Positions 7,093 through 20,183 of a DNA stretch of 20,872 bases are shown here, piece by piece; within the stretch, counting starts at the first letter, position 1, and each line of letters begins with the position of its first letter. The notes under the pieces were generated by a model that worked only from the letters and a program-made list of their open reading frames with translations, was not told the DNA's origin and did not search any database. This stretch comes from CAZJHX01 sp964545715 (GTDB lineage: Bacteria > Myxococcota_A > UBA9042 > GCA-2863065), in contig CAZJHX010000177.1 in NCBI GenBank assembly GCA_964545715.1, forward strand, positions 1 to 20,872, given 5' to 3'. Position numbers and translations under genes: made by a program.

Positions 7093-8100
7093 ATGCGCTA
7101 TATCCTCAGTCTCTTCATCGTCTCCGGCCTGCTCAGCATCACACCTGAGACGGCGTCGGCTCTCGAGTGCACCAAAGAGAAGCCGTGCGTGCTGCGTATC
7201 GGCTCCGTGGCGCCCCCCGGCACCCCCTGGGCCAAGATCGTGATCAAGATGAAGCGACGCATCGCCAAAAAGAGCGATGGTCGCCTCAAGGTCAAAGCGT
7301 TTCTGGGCCAGGCGCTCGGCGACGAGAAGTCGATCGTTCGCCGCTGCCACAAGGGGACGTTGGAGCTGATCGGCGTCTCCACCGGCGCGCTGGCGACCAT
7401 CGTGCCCGAGCTCAACGCCTACGAGCTGCCCTACCTGCTCAACAACTTCAGGCAGGCCGACAAGGTCATGGATGCGACCTACAACACCGCCAAGCGCATC
7501 ATGGCCAAGAAGGGCTTCCTGCTCTATCACTGGTCGGAGAACGGCTTCCGCGCCTTTGCCACCAAGGACCGCTTCGTCAAGAAGCCCGGTGACCTCAGCG
7601 GCATGAAGATGCGGGCTCAGGAGTCGTTCGTGCACACGGCCATGTACAAAGCGCTGGGCGCCAAGCCCAACCCGATCCCGGTCGCCCAGGTCGCCGAGGA
7701 TCTCGCCAACAACGTGGTCAGCGGCTACGACAACAGCCTGCTCTACGCCTATGCCGCGCAGTGGTACAAGAGCATCAAGTACGTGACCGTCAGCAACCAC
7801 ATCTACCAGCCGGCGATCATCGCCTACAACAAGTCCTGGGTGGACAGCCTGCCGGCCGATCTCCAGACGCTGGTCCTGGAAGACGTGGAGCGGCAGACCA
7901 AGCTCGGTCGCAAGCGTATTCGCGCCACCAACCGCCAGTTCAAGGGGCTGATGGAGAAAGAGGGCGTGCTCTTCTACGAGCCGTCCGGCGGCGAGCGTTC
8001 CAAGATGGCCGGGGCAACGAAGTCCGTATACGGCAAGTTCCGCAGCCGCGCAGGCGCTGACGGAAGCAAGCTTCTCGACGAAATCCTGAAGGCCAGGTAG
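7093..8100 (+). CDS. tatP: TRAP transporter substrate-binding protein (TatP/DctP family)
   Basis: This 335-aa periplasmic solute receptor has a signal peptide (1-23, ASA|L). The DctP family is evident from LRIGSVAPPGTPWAK (34-48), VKAFLGQALGDEKSIV (67-82) and the ligand-binding core SGMKMRAQESFVHTAMYKALGA (169-190, broken at R174), where R174 is the expected carboxylate-binding arginine. Next comes PIPVAQVAEDLANNVVSGYDNS (194-215 in part), equivalent to the usual ALQTGVVDGQEN segment. C26 and C32 near the mature N-terminus could form a disulfide. The ligand cannot be read from sequence; organic acids are usual for the family, and hydrophobic ligands have been proposed for the Treponema TatPT pair. 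GGAG at 7083-7086, inside the end of tatT, serves as its Shine-Dalgarno, so the two are translationally linked. Confidence 0.93.
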   Translation: MRYILSLFIVSGLLSITPETASALECTKEKPCVLRIGSVAPPGTPWAKIVIKMKRRIAKKSDGRLKVKAFLGQALGDEKSIVRRCHKGTLELIGVSTGALATIVPELNAYELPYLLNNFRQADKVMDATYNTAKRIMAKKGFLLYHWSENGFRAFATKDRFVKKPGDLSGMKMRAQESFVHTAMYKALGAKPNPIPVAQVAEDLANNVVSGYDNSLLYAYAAQWYKSIKYVTVSNHIYQPAIIAYNKSWVDSLPADLQTLVLEDVERQTKLGRKRIRATNRQFKGLMEKEGVLFYEPSGGERSKMAGATKSVYGKFRSRAGADGSKLLDEILKAR

Positions 8101-8107
8101 GCCTCGG

Positions 8108-11100
8108 GTGGCCGATCCGCTTAGTGGCGGCGCACAGATAGAGGGACCCAAGGCCGACAGCATCGTCGCCAAGGCCGACCACGCCCTCTACAGCGTCGAA
8201 AAAGCGATCGCCTGGGTCGGCGTGCTGGTCATGGCCGGCGCCTACTTCCTGGCGATCCTCGAGCGCAACCTCACGGGCGGCTTTGGCGAAAACGCCATCG
8301 ACGCGTTCATCCTGGGCCAGCTGGGCAAGACCGCCCAGGAGGTCAAGACCAACAACCCGGAGCTGGCCGAGTCAATCCACAACGTGTGGGGCCCCGCCAT
8401 CTTCGCCAGCATGGTGCTGCTGCTGCTGTTGGCCGCCGCCTTCACCGTCCGGCGCAAAGAGGGCGAGCCAGAGCTGACCAATGCGCGCCGCATGCGCCTG
8501 TTGGGTGTCGGCATCGTCGGCGTCCTCGCCATGCTGGGGGCCGTTCTATACCTGCCGTCTCACCACCTGACCGCGGCGCTGCTGGCCGCCGGGTTTGCCG
8601 CGGGCATGTGGCAGGTCCGCAAGAACATGGTCTCGATCGGCCTCTGGGCCGTTGTCGGCGCGGCGTCATTGTGGGGCGTCTACAACCTGCTGGAGACGGG
8701 GTACGCCTGGTCCAAAGAGCTCTCCATGGTGCTGCTGATGTGGGTCGGCTTTGTCGGCGCGTCCATGGCCACCTACGAAAACCGCAACATTCAGGTCGAC
8801 TTCATCCGCAAGAACGTGCCGCGGGCCTGGCGGGTCAACTACGAGCTGTTCGGCTCCGTCGTCACAGCGGGCTTCACGCTGCTGCTGGCGGCGCTGGCAT
8901 ACGACAACGTACGGGTCGCGCTGGACACCGGCGGCGTCCTCAATGAAGTGCTCGTCGGCGACTACCTGATCCCGCTGCCGATCGCCGTCGGCTTCATAGC
9001 TGTCGCAGCCCGCTTTCTGCTGCGCGCCGCACGCCTCGTCGCGGGCACGGAGACCATCGGCGATATCAATGAGGCGCCGGACAGCCCACGTCGGTTCCTG
9101 ATCGCGGCCGGCATCATCGGCGGACTGGCGGTGTTGGCCGTCGTCGGCATCGGCCCCAAGGGTGGCGGCCTGATCGCGCTTCTGCTCGGCCTTATCCTGA
9201 CCGGCGCGCCGCTCTATGTGCTGATCGGCGGCCTGGCGCTGGGCTGCTTCGGCTTCTGGCCCACCGAGCCCGAGTGGGCGACCTCGTTCGACCTGTTCAC
9301 CAAAAACTTCAACATGATGTCGCGCATGCGCGGCCTGGCCTCGCAGGAGGCGCTCATCGCCATCCCGTTCTTTATGGTGGCCGGCGCGATCATGAGTCGC
9401 GGCGCCATCGCGGGCCAGCTGGTCGAGTGCGCTCGCGCCGCCTTTGGGTGGCTGCCGGGCGGCCTGGCGGTCTCCACCGTCATCGCCTGCATGTTCTTCG
9501 CCGCCATCTCGGGCTCCTCGCCCGTCACGGTCATCACCATCGGCGCCGTCATGTACCCGGCGCTGCGCGAGGCCGGCTACCCCGACCGCTTCTCGATGGG
9601 TCTGGTCACGTCAGCCGGCTCGCTGGGCATCATCATCCCGCCCTCGATCCCCATGATCGTCTACGCGATCTTCGCGACCATGAACGGCGCCACGGTGCAC
9701 ATCAAGCACCTGTTCATCGCGGGCATCGGCCCCGGCATCGTCATCGGCACCGCCCTGGCAACGCTGTGCGTCATCAAGGGACGCAGCATCAAACGCGAGG
9801 AGTTCTCGTGGGGTCGCCTGGGGCGCGCCTTCAAAGAGGGCTTCTGGGCGCTGTTTTTGCCCGGCTTCATCCTCATCGGCATCTACCTGGGCTTCTTCAA
9901 CGCCATCGAGGCGGCGGCCATCGCGGTCGTCCTGGCGCTGGGCATCGAGCTGTTCGTGCACCGGCAGTTGACCCTCAAAGAGCTGCCGGCAATCCTGGCG
10001 GACTCGGCGTCCCTGATGGGCTCCATCCTGGTCATCATCAGTGTGGCCCTGGGCCTCTCCGAGTTCCTCACGATCAAAGAGATCCCGGGCATGCTGGTCG
10101 AGTATCTGGCGTCCTACGAGCTCACCAGCATCCAGTTCATGCTGATGCTCAACGTGATGCTCATCCTGGTCGGCTGCCTGATGGACATCATCAGCGCCAT
10201 GATCCTGTTCGTGCCGCTGATCATCCCACTGGCGCTGAAGCTGGGCATCGACCCGATTCACCTGGGCCTGGTGTTCATCGTCAACCTGGAGATCGGCTAC
10301 CTGACCCCGCCGCTTGGCCTGAACCTGTTTGTGTCCTCGGGCTTCTTCCAAAAGCCGTTTGGCGAGGTCATGCGCAGCGTGCTGCCGTTCATCGGCGCGC
10401 TGGCGGTGTCGCTGGCCATCGTGACCGCCATCCCGACCATCAGTCTGGGCATGGTCAACATGATGCAGGACAAGCCGATCTACACGCCCTTCCCGACGGG
10501 CAAAGTGCTGAAGCCGGAAGAGAACAAGGTGCTGGACACCACGCCGACCAGCTTTGTGACGCAGGCGGTGGCCGCCGAAGACGCACCGACCGCGGACGGT
10601 GGGCACGAGGCGCCATCGGCCAGCCTGGCGGCCATCACAAACCGCAGCCGGGAGTCCGAGGTCGAGGCCACGGGCGACATGATCGACTTTGAGACGTTCG
10701 GGGTGCGCGGTATGGCGATCAAAGTCGACGGCAAGCACACCCGCACGGCGGTGATGATCACGTCCAACTCCGAAAACTGCGTCGCCGAGGGCGAGGAACC
10801 GGACGACGACGAAGAGTGGTACCTGCGCATCGACATCCCCGCGGGCGCCAAGGCCAACCAGACGTTCGCGGTGGGCAAGGACGATGTCGTCGTGGAGATG
10901 ATCCGCATCGAAGAGGGCAAGCGCGAGGTCACCAAGCCAGACTCTGGCATGGTGATCGTGCTGACCCCCGAAAAAGACGAAGCGATCGCGGTCATGGGCC
11001 CTGATGGCTTCACCACCGAGGGCTTGTTCGGCGCCTTTGAACTCAAGTTCGGAGAGGACGTCATCAACGGCAAGTTCGTGCCGTCACCGTGTGAGGAAGG

Positions 11101-11119
11101 GGCCCCCTACTTCAAGTAG
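8108..11119 (+). CDS. tatQM: Fused TRAP permease (DctQ-DctM) with an extra C-terminal domain
   Basis: This 1003-aa protein is the membrane part of the importer, driving Na+/H+-coupled uptake with TatP. A DctQ-type part lies in residues 1-320, with SMVLLMWVGFVGASMATYEN and NIQVDFIRKNVPRAWR (206-242) as its signature. Between its first helix (about 34-52) and that signature are about 150 residues with several extra hydrophobic helices. The DctM part (about 335-785) has ISGSSPVTVITIGAVMYPAL (467-486), GSLGIIIPPSIPMIVYA (504-520), GIYLGFFNAIEAAA (591-604) and TPPLGLNLFV (733-742). After the last helix a soluble tail of about 215 residues (790-1003) carries an acidic beta-rich domain with C891 and C995. 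The start is GTG, 7 bases after the tatP stop. Standard DctQ plus DctM total about 600 aa, so this protein is much longer than expected. Confidence 0.94.
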   Translation: MADPLSGGAQIEGPKADSIVAKADHALYSVEKAIAWVGVLVMAGAYFLAILERNLTGGFGENAIDAFILGQLGKTAQEVKTNNPELAESIHNVWGPAIFASMVLLLLLAAAFTVRRKEGEPELTNARRMRLLGVGIVGVLAMLGAVLYLPSHHLTAALLAAGFAAGMWQVRKNMVSIGLWAVVGAASLWGVYNLLETGYAWSKELSMVLLMWVGFVGASMATYENRNIQVDFIRKNVPRAWRVNYELFGSVVTAGFTLLLAALAYDNVRVALDTGGVLNEVLVGDYLIPLPIAVGFIAVAARFLLRAARLVAGTETIGDINEAPDSPRRFLIAAGIIGGLAVLAVVGIGPKGGGLIALLLGLILTGAPLYVLIGGLALGCFGFWPTEPEWATSFDLFTKNFNMMSRMRGLASQEALIAIPFFMVAGAIMSRGAIAGQLVECARAAFGWLPGGLAVSTVIACMFFAAISGSSPVTVITIGAVMYPALREAGYPDRFSMGLVTSAGSLGIIIPPSIPMIVYAIFATMNGATVHIKHLFIAGIGPGIVIGTALATLCVIKGRSIKREEFSWGRLGRAFKEGFWALFLPGFILIGIYLGFFNAIEAAAIAVVLALGIELFVHRQLTLKELPAILADSASLMGSILVIISVALGLSEFLTIKEIPGMLVEYLASYELTSIQFMLMLNVMLILVGCLMDIISAMILFVPLIIPLALKLGIDPIHLGLVFIVNLEIGYLTPPLGLNLFVSSGFFQKPFGEVMRSVLPFIGALAVSLAIVTAIPTISLGMVNMMQDKPIYTPFPTGKVLKPEENKVLDTTPTSFVTQAVAAEDAPTADGGHEAPSASLAAITNRSRESEVEATGDMIDFETFGVRGMAIKVDGKHTRTAVMITSNSENCVAEGEEPDDDEEWYLRIDIPAGAKANQTFAVGKDDVVVEMIRIEEGKREVTKPDSGMVIVLTPEKDEAIAVMGPDGFTTEGLFGAFELKFGEDVINGKFVPSPCEEGAPYFK

Positions 11120-11138
11120 TGAGCACCCCGCGCGATCA

Positions 11139-11167
11139 TTGAATCACAGGTACTCGTACTGTATCTT
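11139..11167 (+). promoter_or_regulatory. Candidate sigma-70 promoter for the large surface-protein gene
   Basis: -35 TTGAAT at 11139-11144 (4/6), a 17-base spacer, and -10 TATCTT at 11162-11167 (4/6). The predicted start is near 11174, giving a leader of about 70 bases. The spacer contains GTACTCGTAC (11150-11159), whose reverse complement recurs upstream of the next gene. Confidence 0.42.
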
Positions 11168-11227
11168 GTGCCCCGTTTAAACAACGTTATTTGACCCCTA
11201 CACCCGATGGCTGCACCGTCAGCGTCG

Positions 11228-11232
11228 GGAGG
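11228..11232 (+). promoter_or_regulatory. Shine-Dalgarno that decides the start at 11243
   Basis: GGAGG lies 10 bases before the ATG at 11243. The upstream in-frame ATG at 11207 has no such site and would add 12 residues before an otherwise normal signal peptide, so 11243 is preferred. Confidence 0.7.
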
Positions 11233-11242
11233 AAAGGCATCA

Positions 11243-15727
<4,485 letters not shown>

Positions 15728-15839
15728 GGTCTCCTCCCACAGTCAGAACAGGTGCGTTTCTTGAACCGCGTGCCTCCGTACGAGTACGTTATCGTGGGAT
15801 GGGTGTGCGTGTTCACTGAGTGTTTGCGGGAGCGATGCG
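15728..15839 (+). promoter_or_regulatory. Intergenic leader of the FG-GAP lipoprotein gene
   Basis: This 112-base gap contains a weak promoter candidate: TTGAAC at 15761-15766, an 18-base spacer, and TACGTT at 15785-15790 (only 3/6). It also contains GTACGAGTAC (15778-15787), the reverse complement of the motif at 11150-11159. GGGAG at 15828-15832 is a Shine-Dalgarno 7 bases before the TTG start. No terminator-like hairpin with a T-tract is seen after the upstream gene. Confidence 0.35.
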
Positions 15840-18800
15840 TTGAAGAATCGCGTTGATATTCGAGCTCTGTCCGGCCTGTGTGTCGGGCTGGCGCTCATGG
15901 TGACAGGCTGCCCGGGCACCGATGGGCCGACCACGGGGACAGGCGCCGTACCGGACCTTGGGGACAACACCGGCACCGATGATGGTGGGGATGCACCCGA
16001 TGTGGTGGAGGTGGAAGACAAGTATGTTCCGCCGCCGCCCCCGCCGGGTGAGTGTGCCCTGTTCATCGACAAGCCGACGAGCAATCAGGACACCTTTGGC
16101 AGCGTGGAGATCGTCGGCACGGCGGTTCACGAGAGCCTGAAGTTCGGCACTGCCGCGGCATCCGTCCAGCTGTGCAAGTGCCGCAACCCGGACCCGGACG
16201 ATCCGGATCCGGAGTGCTCGGGACCAGGCGGGACGGCGGCTCCGATCGCCGGGTTCGTCCTGGCGGATGGCACCGAGCCCGAGGGCCCATCGAAGTTCAC
16301 CGTCACCGGGTCGTGGTCCTCGGAGGGCCATCCCTACGGCAAGTACTGCCTGCTGCTGAAGGCGGACACGGTATACGCCGGCGTGCCGCACGAGACATGG
16401 GAAGAGACCCCACCGGCGTGCTTTGCCGAGGTGGAGTTCTGGGTGGACAACGACTGTCCGCGCTTTGCGCCCAAGACGTTTGAGGACCCCGAGGACTATG
16501 TCATCGGGGAGGGCGGTACGTACTTCGAGAAGATGCCGGTGAAGTTCAGTCTGCTGGACGAGTCGCGCATCGCGTCGGTCACGCTGAAGAACGAGGCGGG
16601 CGAGGTCGTCGAGGACTACGTTCTCGAGAAGACCGAGGACGACAACAACCCGTTCAGTGTGGACATCGACGCGGTCTATGACGTGTGTGAGCTTGGGACG
16701 GGCGTCGTCACGTTTTCGCTGGAGGTCGCGGACGATTACGGCAACGCGTGCTCGTACGAGTTCAAGCCGCGGATCATCCGATGCCCGCTGTATGTGACCG
16801 CGAATTCCTCGGACCCGGACGACAAGGTCGTGGCCAAGGACATGGCCTGGACAAACTTCGTGGCCAAGGACCTGTGGGGCAAGGAGATCACAAACGACTC
16901 GTACCGGGATGTGGTGGTCGCCACGGCCGACGGCATATTCCTGTATTTGAATGACGGCGAGGGCGGGCTGAACCGTCCGGTGCCGATCCGCGACCTGCAT
17001 GAGCCGGCGATCGCGGTGATGGCGGATGACCTGAACAAGGACGGGCTCACCGACTTCATCACGCTGGAGAACGCCGGCACGGGCGGGGTCGTCAGCGTGT
17101 ACATCCAGTCGGATACGATCTGCGCCAAGGACGAGAGCTACAAGCCGGACGAAGAGGGCGCGGTGCTGGAGGACCTGTGGCCGGTGGTCTGCCGGCACGG
17201 CTGGGGACTGGCTGAGCAGCACGAGCTGCCGGCCAACATCACGGCGCACCTGTACGAGCGCTTCATGCCCGACATCGAGACGTGGGACGGCGAGGCCAAG
17301 GACAAGCTGAGCGACCTTCTGATCGGCACCGACGACAACCCCAACGCGCTGTTGGTCATGGCGCGCTCTGACGCGGCGTATACGACGTGGACGGGTCCTG
17401 AAGATGAGCCGTTGAGCGCCCATCCCTGCTCGTTCTGGCCCAGGTCGTACTACGGCCAGGATCACCCGGTCGACGACACCATCAAAGCCGGCGACCCGGT
17501 CGACCCCAAGACGCACGAGGTGACGTCATGCTTCCGCGAGTACAAGGCGGAGCCCAGCACAGCGGGCATCAACTCGATCGCGCTGGAGAACTTCATCGAA
17601 GAGCCGGGCAACCCCAAGCATAAGGACGTGGTCGTCAGCAGAGGCAACAAGGGGCTGATCTCGATCTTCAAGCATGACGGCAAGGGCAACCTGGACACGG
17701 CCGGCCTGTACACCATCCCTGAGGGCGTGGCCTCTCAGATCGTCCCGTACGGGCTGAACGCCGACCTGCACATGGACCTTCTCATCGTGCTCCCGGAGCT
17801 GGGCGAGGTGCGCGAGATCTACGGCAACGGCAACGGAGAGTTCCTTGAGGGGCTGAACCCGGTCACTCAGCAGCCGTTCACCAAGCGCCGGTCGATCTGT
17901 GTTGAAGGCAAGCCCAGCGCCGCGGCGGTGGCGTTTATCAACGACGACGGAGAGCAGGGCGACTTCACCGACCTGGTCGTCGCCAACAAGGACACGGGGA
18001 CGCTGTGGGCGCTGTGGGGCAAGCAGACTCTACCGTGCAACGACGAGGTCGACGAGTGCTTGAGCGGCGGCTACCAGGCGCCGCGGGTGGTAGATGCGCT
18101 GCCGGACCCGGTGCAGGTGATCGTGATCGAGATGAACAAGGACGCGCATCCGGACGTGCTCGTGCGCAGCTCGACCGGCGAGGTGGCGGTGCTGCTGGGC
18201 GCCAAGGCCGCCAACCCGGCGGAGGGCCTGCCTGTTACCAATCCCGCTGTCGGCGTTGTGGGCACGTTTATCGGCGCCACGAACGTGACCACGCCGGTGC
18301 CGACACAGTCGGACGGCGCCATCTTCGAGTGCAAGGCGTCCAACCAGTCAGCTAACGGGAGCGTGTCCTTGGGGCTGCCGCTCGACCGCCTGGAGCCGCA
18401 GTTCATGCTGGTCGAGGACGTCGACGACGACAACGAGCTGGATCTGGTCATGATCGCGGAGCCGTCGCCGACCCTGCTGGCCAATGACGCGGAGGGCCAA
18501 CAGAAGATCCCCGTGCTGACCTACTACTCCGACGGGATCCTGCCGGTGAAGCTGTCCAACGACGTGTCGGAGATCACTCCGGTCACAAGCTACTGCATCG
18601 CCACGGGGCCGGAAGAAGAGGACCAGTGCGAGCAGGACTTCGGGCCGATCAAAGGCGACGTAACCGGCGTGGCAGCGGGCACGTTCGACATCACGCAGAG
18701 CGTGGACCTGGCGGTAACGACCAACACCTACTTCCCGTCCAGCCTGGATCCGGCGGACCCGGAGTACCCCAACCTGAAGACCGTGGACATCATGTACAAC

Positions 18801-19697
18801 GCCGGCGACGGCACCTACTCGCAGCTGTCCAAGAAGCCCAGCGACAACCCGCAGCTGAAGCCGCCGGGGGAGTGGTACGACTACGGCTTGATGGGCTGGT
18901 CGCGTCCAAAAGGCGTGACATCACTGCACTGCGCCAGCGAGGTGTTGGCGGCCATCGCGATCGTGGGCGAGCGGCAGACCGACGAGGAGACCCGCTCACG
19001 GCTGATCGTCTATGCGGCGCAGGCCGGCAAGAAGTGGAAGGCCGCCCCGTACGACTATGTGTTCAACGAGGGCGTAAACGCGACTGGGGTGATCGCCGCG
19101 CGGCTCGGTCCCATCGCGGACGGTGACCCGGACCCGCAGCCCGACCTCCTGGTCGTGACCAAGAATGGGGTTCAGGTCTTCACCGGCTCCGAGGACACGC
19201 CGTGTTATTTCACCCCGCAGCTGGAGGTGGATGTGGGCGGCGCGCCGACCTTCATCGCGGCACGGGACATCAACGGCAACGGGCGCGCGGACATCGTGGC
19301 CCCGCTGGCCAACGGAACCGTCTCGATCACGCTGGGCCTGGACGGTGTGGCGTTTGACGTGCCCGACGTCGCGCTGTTTGTCGAGGACGCCACGCTGGGC
19401 CAGCCGGCGATCGTGGACGTCAACGGCGACTCGTTCCTGGACATCACCGTCCTGGACACAAACGCCTCGACGCTTTACGTGTTCCCGGGCACCGGGCCCA
19501 ACGGCTCGTTCTGGACCGAGAAGCCGCACAAGGTCCCGATCGGCGCGGACACCATCAGCTATCAATTTGCCGACCTGGACGGCGACGACTGCCTGGACCT
19601 GCTGTCGCTCAGCCCGGCCAGCAAGGCGGCACGGGTGTTTCGCAGCCGCACGTCGCTCATCGCCACCTGCGAAGCGGATCTTCTGCCTGAGCTGTAG
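15840..19697 (+). CDS. Very large FG-GAP/VCBS-repeat lipoprotein
   Basis: This 1285-aa protein begins with a lipoprotein signal (VTGC, lipidated C24). A Thr/Gly/Asp linker and a polyproline stretch (PPPPPPGE) follow, then a Cys-containing beta domain (about 70-330). The remaining roughly 900 residues have scattered Asp-rich FG-GAP/VCBS motifs of integrin-type propellers: DLNKDGLTD (397-405), MNKDAHPD (765-772), DVDDDNELD (860-868), DINGNGRAD (1143-1151), DVNGDSFLD (1193-1201) and DLDGDDCLD (1245-1253). These motifs usually bind Ca. The protein should sit on the outer membrane; adhesion or matrix binding is an inference. The start is TTG at 15840, chosen because GGGAG lies 7 bases upstream and no ATG or GTG fits the lipoprotein signal. 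It follows the OmpA fusion in the same direction and ends 6 bases from the end of moaC. Confidence 0.92.
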   Translation: MKNRVDIRALSGLCVGLALMVTGCPGTDGPTTGTGAVPDLGDNTGTDDGGDAPDVVEVEDKYVPPPPPPGECALFIDKPTSNQDTFGSVEIVGTAVHESLKFGTAAASVQLCKCRNPDPDDPDPECSGPGGTAAPIAGFVLADGTEPEGPSKFTVTGSWSSEGHPYGKYCLLLKADTVYAGVPHETWEETPPACFAEVEFWVDNDCPRFAPKTFEDPEDYVIGEGGTYFEKMPVKFSLLDESRIASVTLKNEAGEVVEDYVLEKTEDDNNPFSVDIDAVYDVCELGTGVVTFSLEVADDYGNACSYEFKPRIIRCPLYVTANSSDPDDKVVAKDMAWTNFVAKDLWGKEITNDSYRDVVVATADGIFLYLNDGEGGLNRPVPIRDLHEPAIAVMADDLNKDGLTDFITLENAGTGGVVSVYIQSDTICAKDESYKPDEEGAVLEDLWPVVCRHGWGLAEQHELPANITAHLYERFMPDIETWDGEAKDKLSDLLIGTDDNPNALLVMARSDAAYTTWTGPEDEPLSAHPCSFWPRSYYGQDHPVDDTIKAGDPVDPKTHEVTSCFREYKAEPSTAGINSIALENFIEEPGNPKHKDVVVSRGNKGLISIFKHDGKGNLDTAGLYTIPEGVASQIVPYGLNADLHMDLLIVLPELGEVREIYGNGNGEFLEGLNPVTQQPFTKRRSICVEGKPSAAAVAFINDDGEQGDFTDLVVANKDTGTLWALWGKQTLPCNDEVDECLSGGYQAPRVVDALPDPVQVIVIEMNKDAHPDVLVRSSTGEVAVLLGAKAANPAEGLPVTNPAVGVVGTFIGATNVTTPVPTQSDGAIFECKASNQSANGSVSLGLPLDRLEPQFMLVEDVDDDNELDLVMIAEPSPTLLANDAEGQQKIPVLTYYSDGILPVKLSNDVSEITPVTSYCIATGPEEEDQCEQDFGPIKGDVTGVAAGTFDITQSVDLAVTTNTYFPSSLDPADPEYPNLKTVDIMYNAGDGTYSQLSKKPSDNPQLKPPGEWYDYGLMGWSRPKGVTSLHCASEVLAAIAIVGERQTDEETRSRLIVYAAQAGKKWKAAPYDYVFNEGVNATGVIAARLGPIADGDPDPQPDLLVVTKNGVQVFTGSEDTPCYFTPQLEVDVGGAPTFIAARDINGNGRADIVAPLANGTVSITLGLDGVAFDVPDVALFVEDATLGQPAIVDVNGDSFLDITVLDTNASTLYVFPGTGPNGSFWTEKPHKVPIGADTISYQFADLDGDDCLDLLSLSPASKAARVFRSRTSLIATCEADLLPEL

Positions 19698-19703
19698 GAG
19701 GGG

Positions 19704-20183
19704 CTACGGCCGGCGCCAGTCGCCGCTGCGCCCGCCGGACTTCGCCAATAGGGACACACCGGAGATGATCATGCCGCGATCCACGGCTTTGGCCATGTCG
19801 TAGACCGTCAGCGCGGCCACGGATGCGGCCGTCAGGGCCTCCATCTCCACGCCGGTCTGTCCGCTGCAGCGCGCGGTGGCCTCAATGCGCACGCGGGACT
19901 TGTCGGGCTCGGCGGTCAGCTCCACGTCGACGTGGGTCAGCGCGATCGGGTGACACAGCGGGATCAGGTCCGACGTGCGCTTGGCCGCCATGACGCCGGC
20001 CAGCCGAGCGGTGCCCAGTACGTCGCCCTTTTTCAGCTGGTTGGCCAGGATCAGCGCCAGCGTCTCGGGCGCCATCTCCACGTACCCCTCGGCGACCGCC
20101 ACGCGCACGGTGACGTCCTTGTCACCGACATCCACCATCCGAGCGCGCCCGGAGGCGTCCGTGTGTGTGAGCTTCTCCGTCAT
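19704..20183 (-). CDS. moaC: Cyclic pyranopterin monophosphate synthase MoaC
   Basis: MoaC converts the MoaA product (3',8-cyclo-7,8-dihydro-GTP) to cyclic pyranopterin monophosphate in molybdenum cofactor synthesis. The 159-aa length matches the family. The signature runs are present: RMVDVGDKDVTVRVAVAEG, KKGDVLGTARLAGVMAAKRT, the active-site LCHPI (H78), GVEMEALTAASVAALTVYDM and AKAVDRGMIIS, with D129 and K132 at the catalytic Asp/Lys positions. The ATG at 20183 is chosen because the preceding in-frame sequence, open up to 20360, is a shadow of the upstream lipoprotein. The start overlaps the lipoprotein stop by 4 bases (ATGA), showing translational coupling. No other moa or moe gene is in the window. 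Confidence 0.96.
   Translation of the reverse strand: MTEKLTHTDASGRARMVDVGDKDVTVRVAVAEGYVEMAPETLALILANQLKKGDVLGTARLAGVMAAKRTSDLIPLCHPIALTHVDVELTAEPDKSRVRIEATARCSGQTGVEMEALTAASVAALTVYDMAKAVDRGMIISGVSLLAKSGGRSGDWRRP

Noticed and set aside
6139..8172. 677-codon minus-strand open frame
   Set aside because: It is the complement of the well-supported tatT and tatP genes.
11107..11119. Terminator at the CTACTT-C-AAGTAG inverted repeat at the end of the TRAP operon
   Set aside because: The arms meet around a single base, it lies within the coding end, and no T-tract follows.
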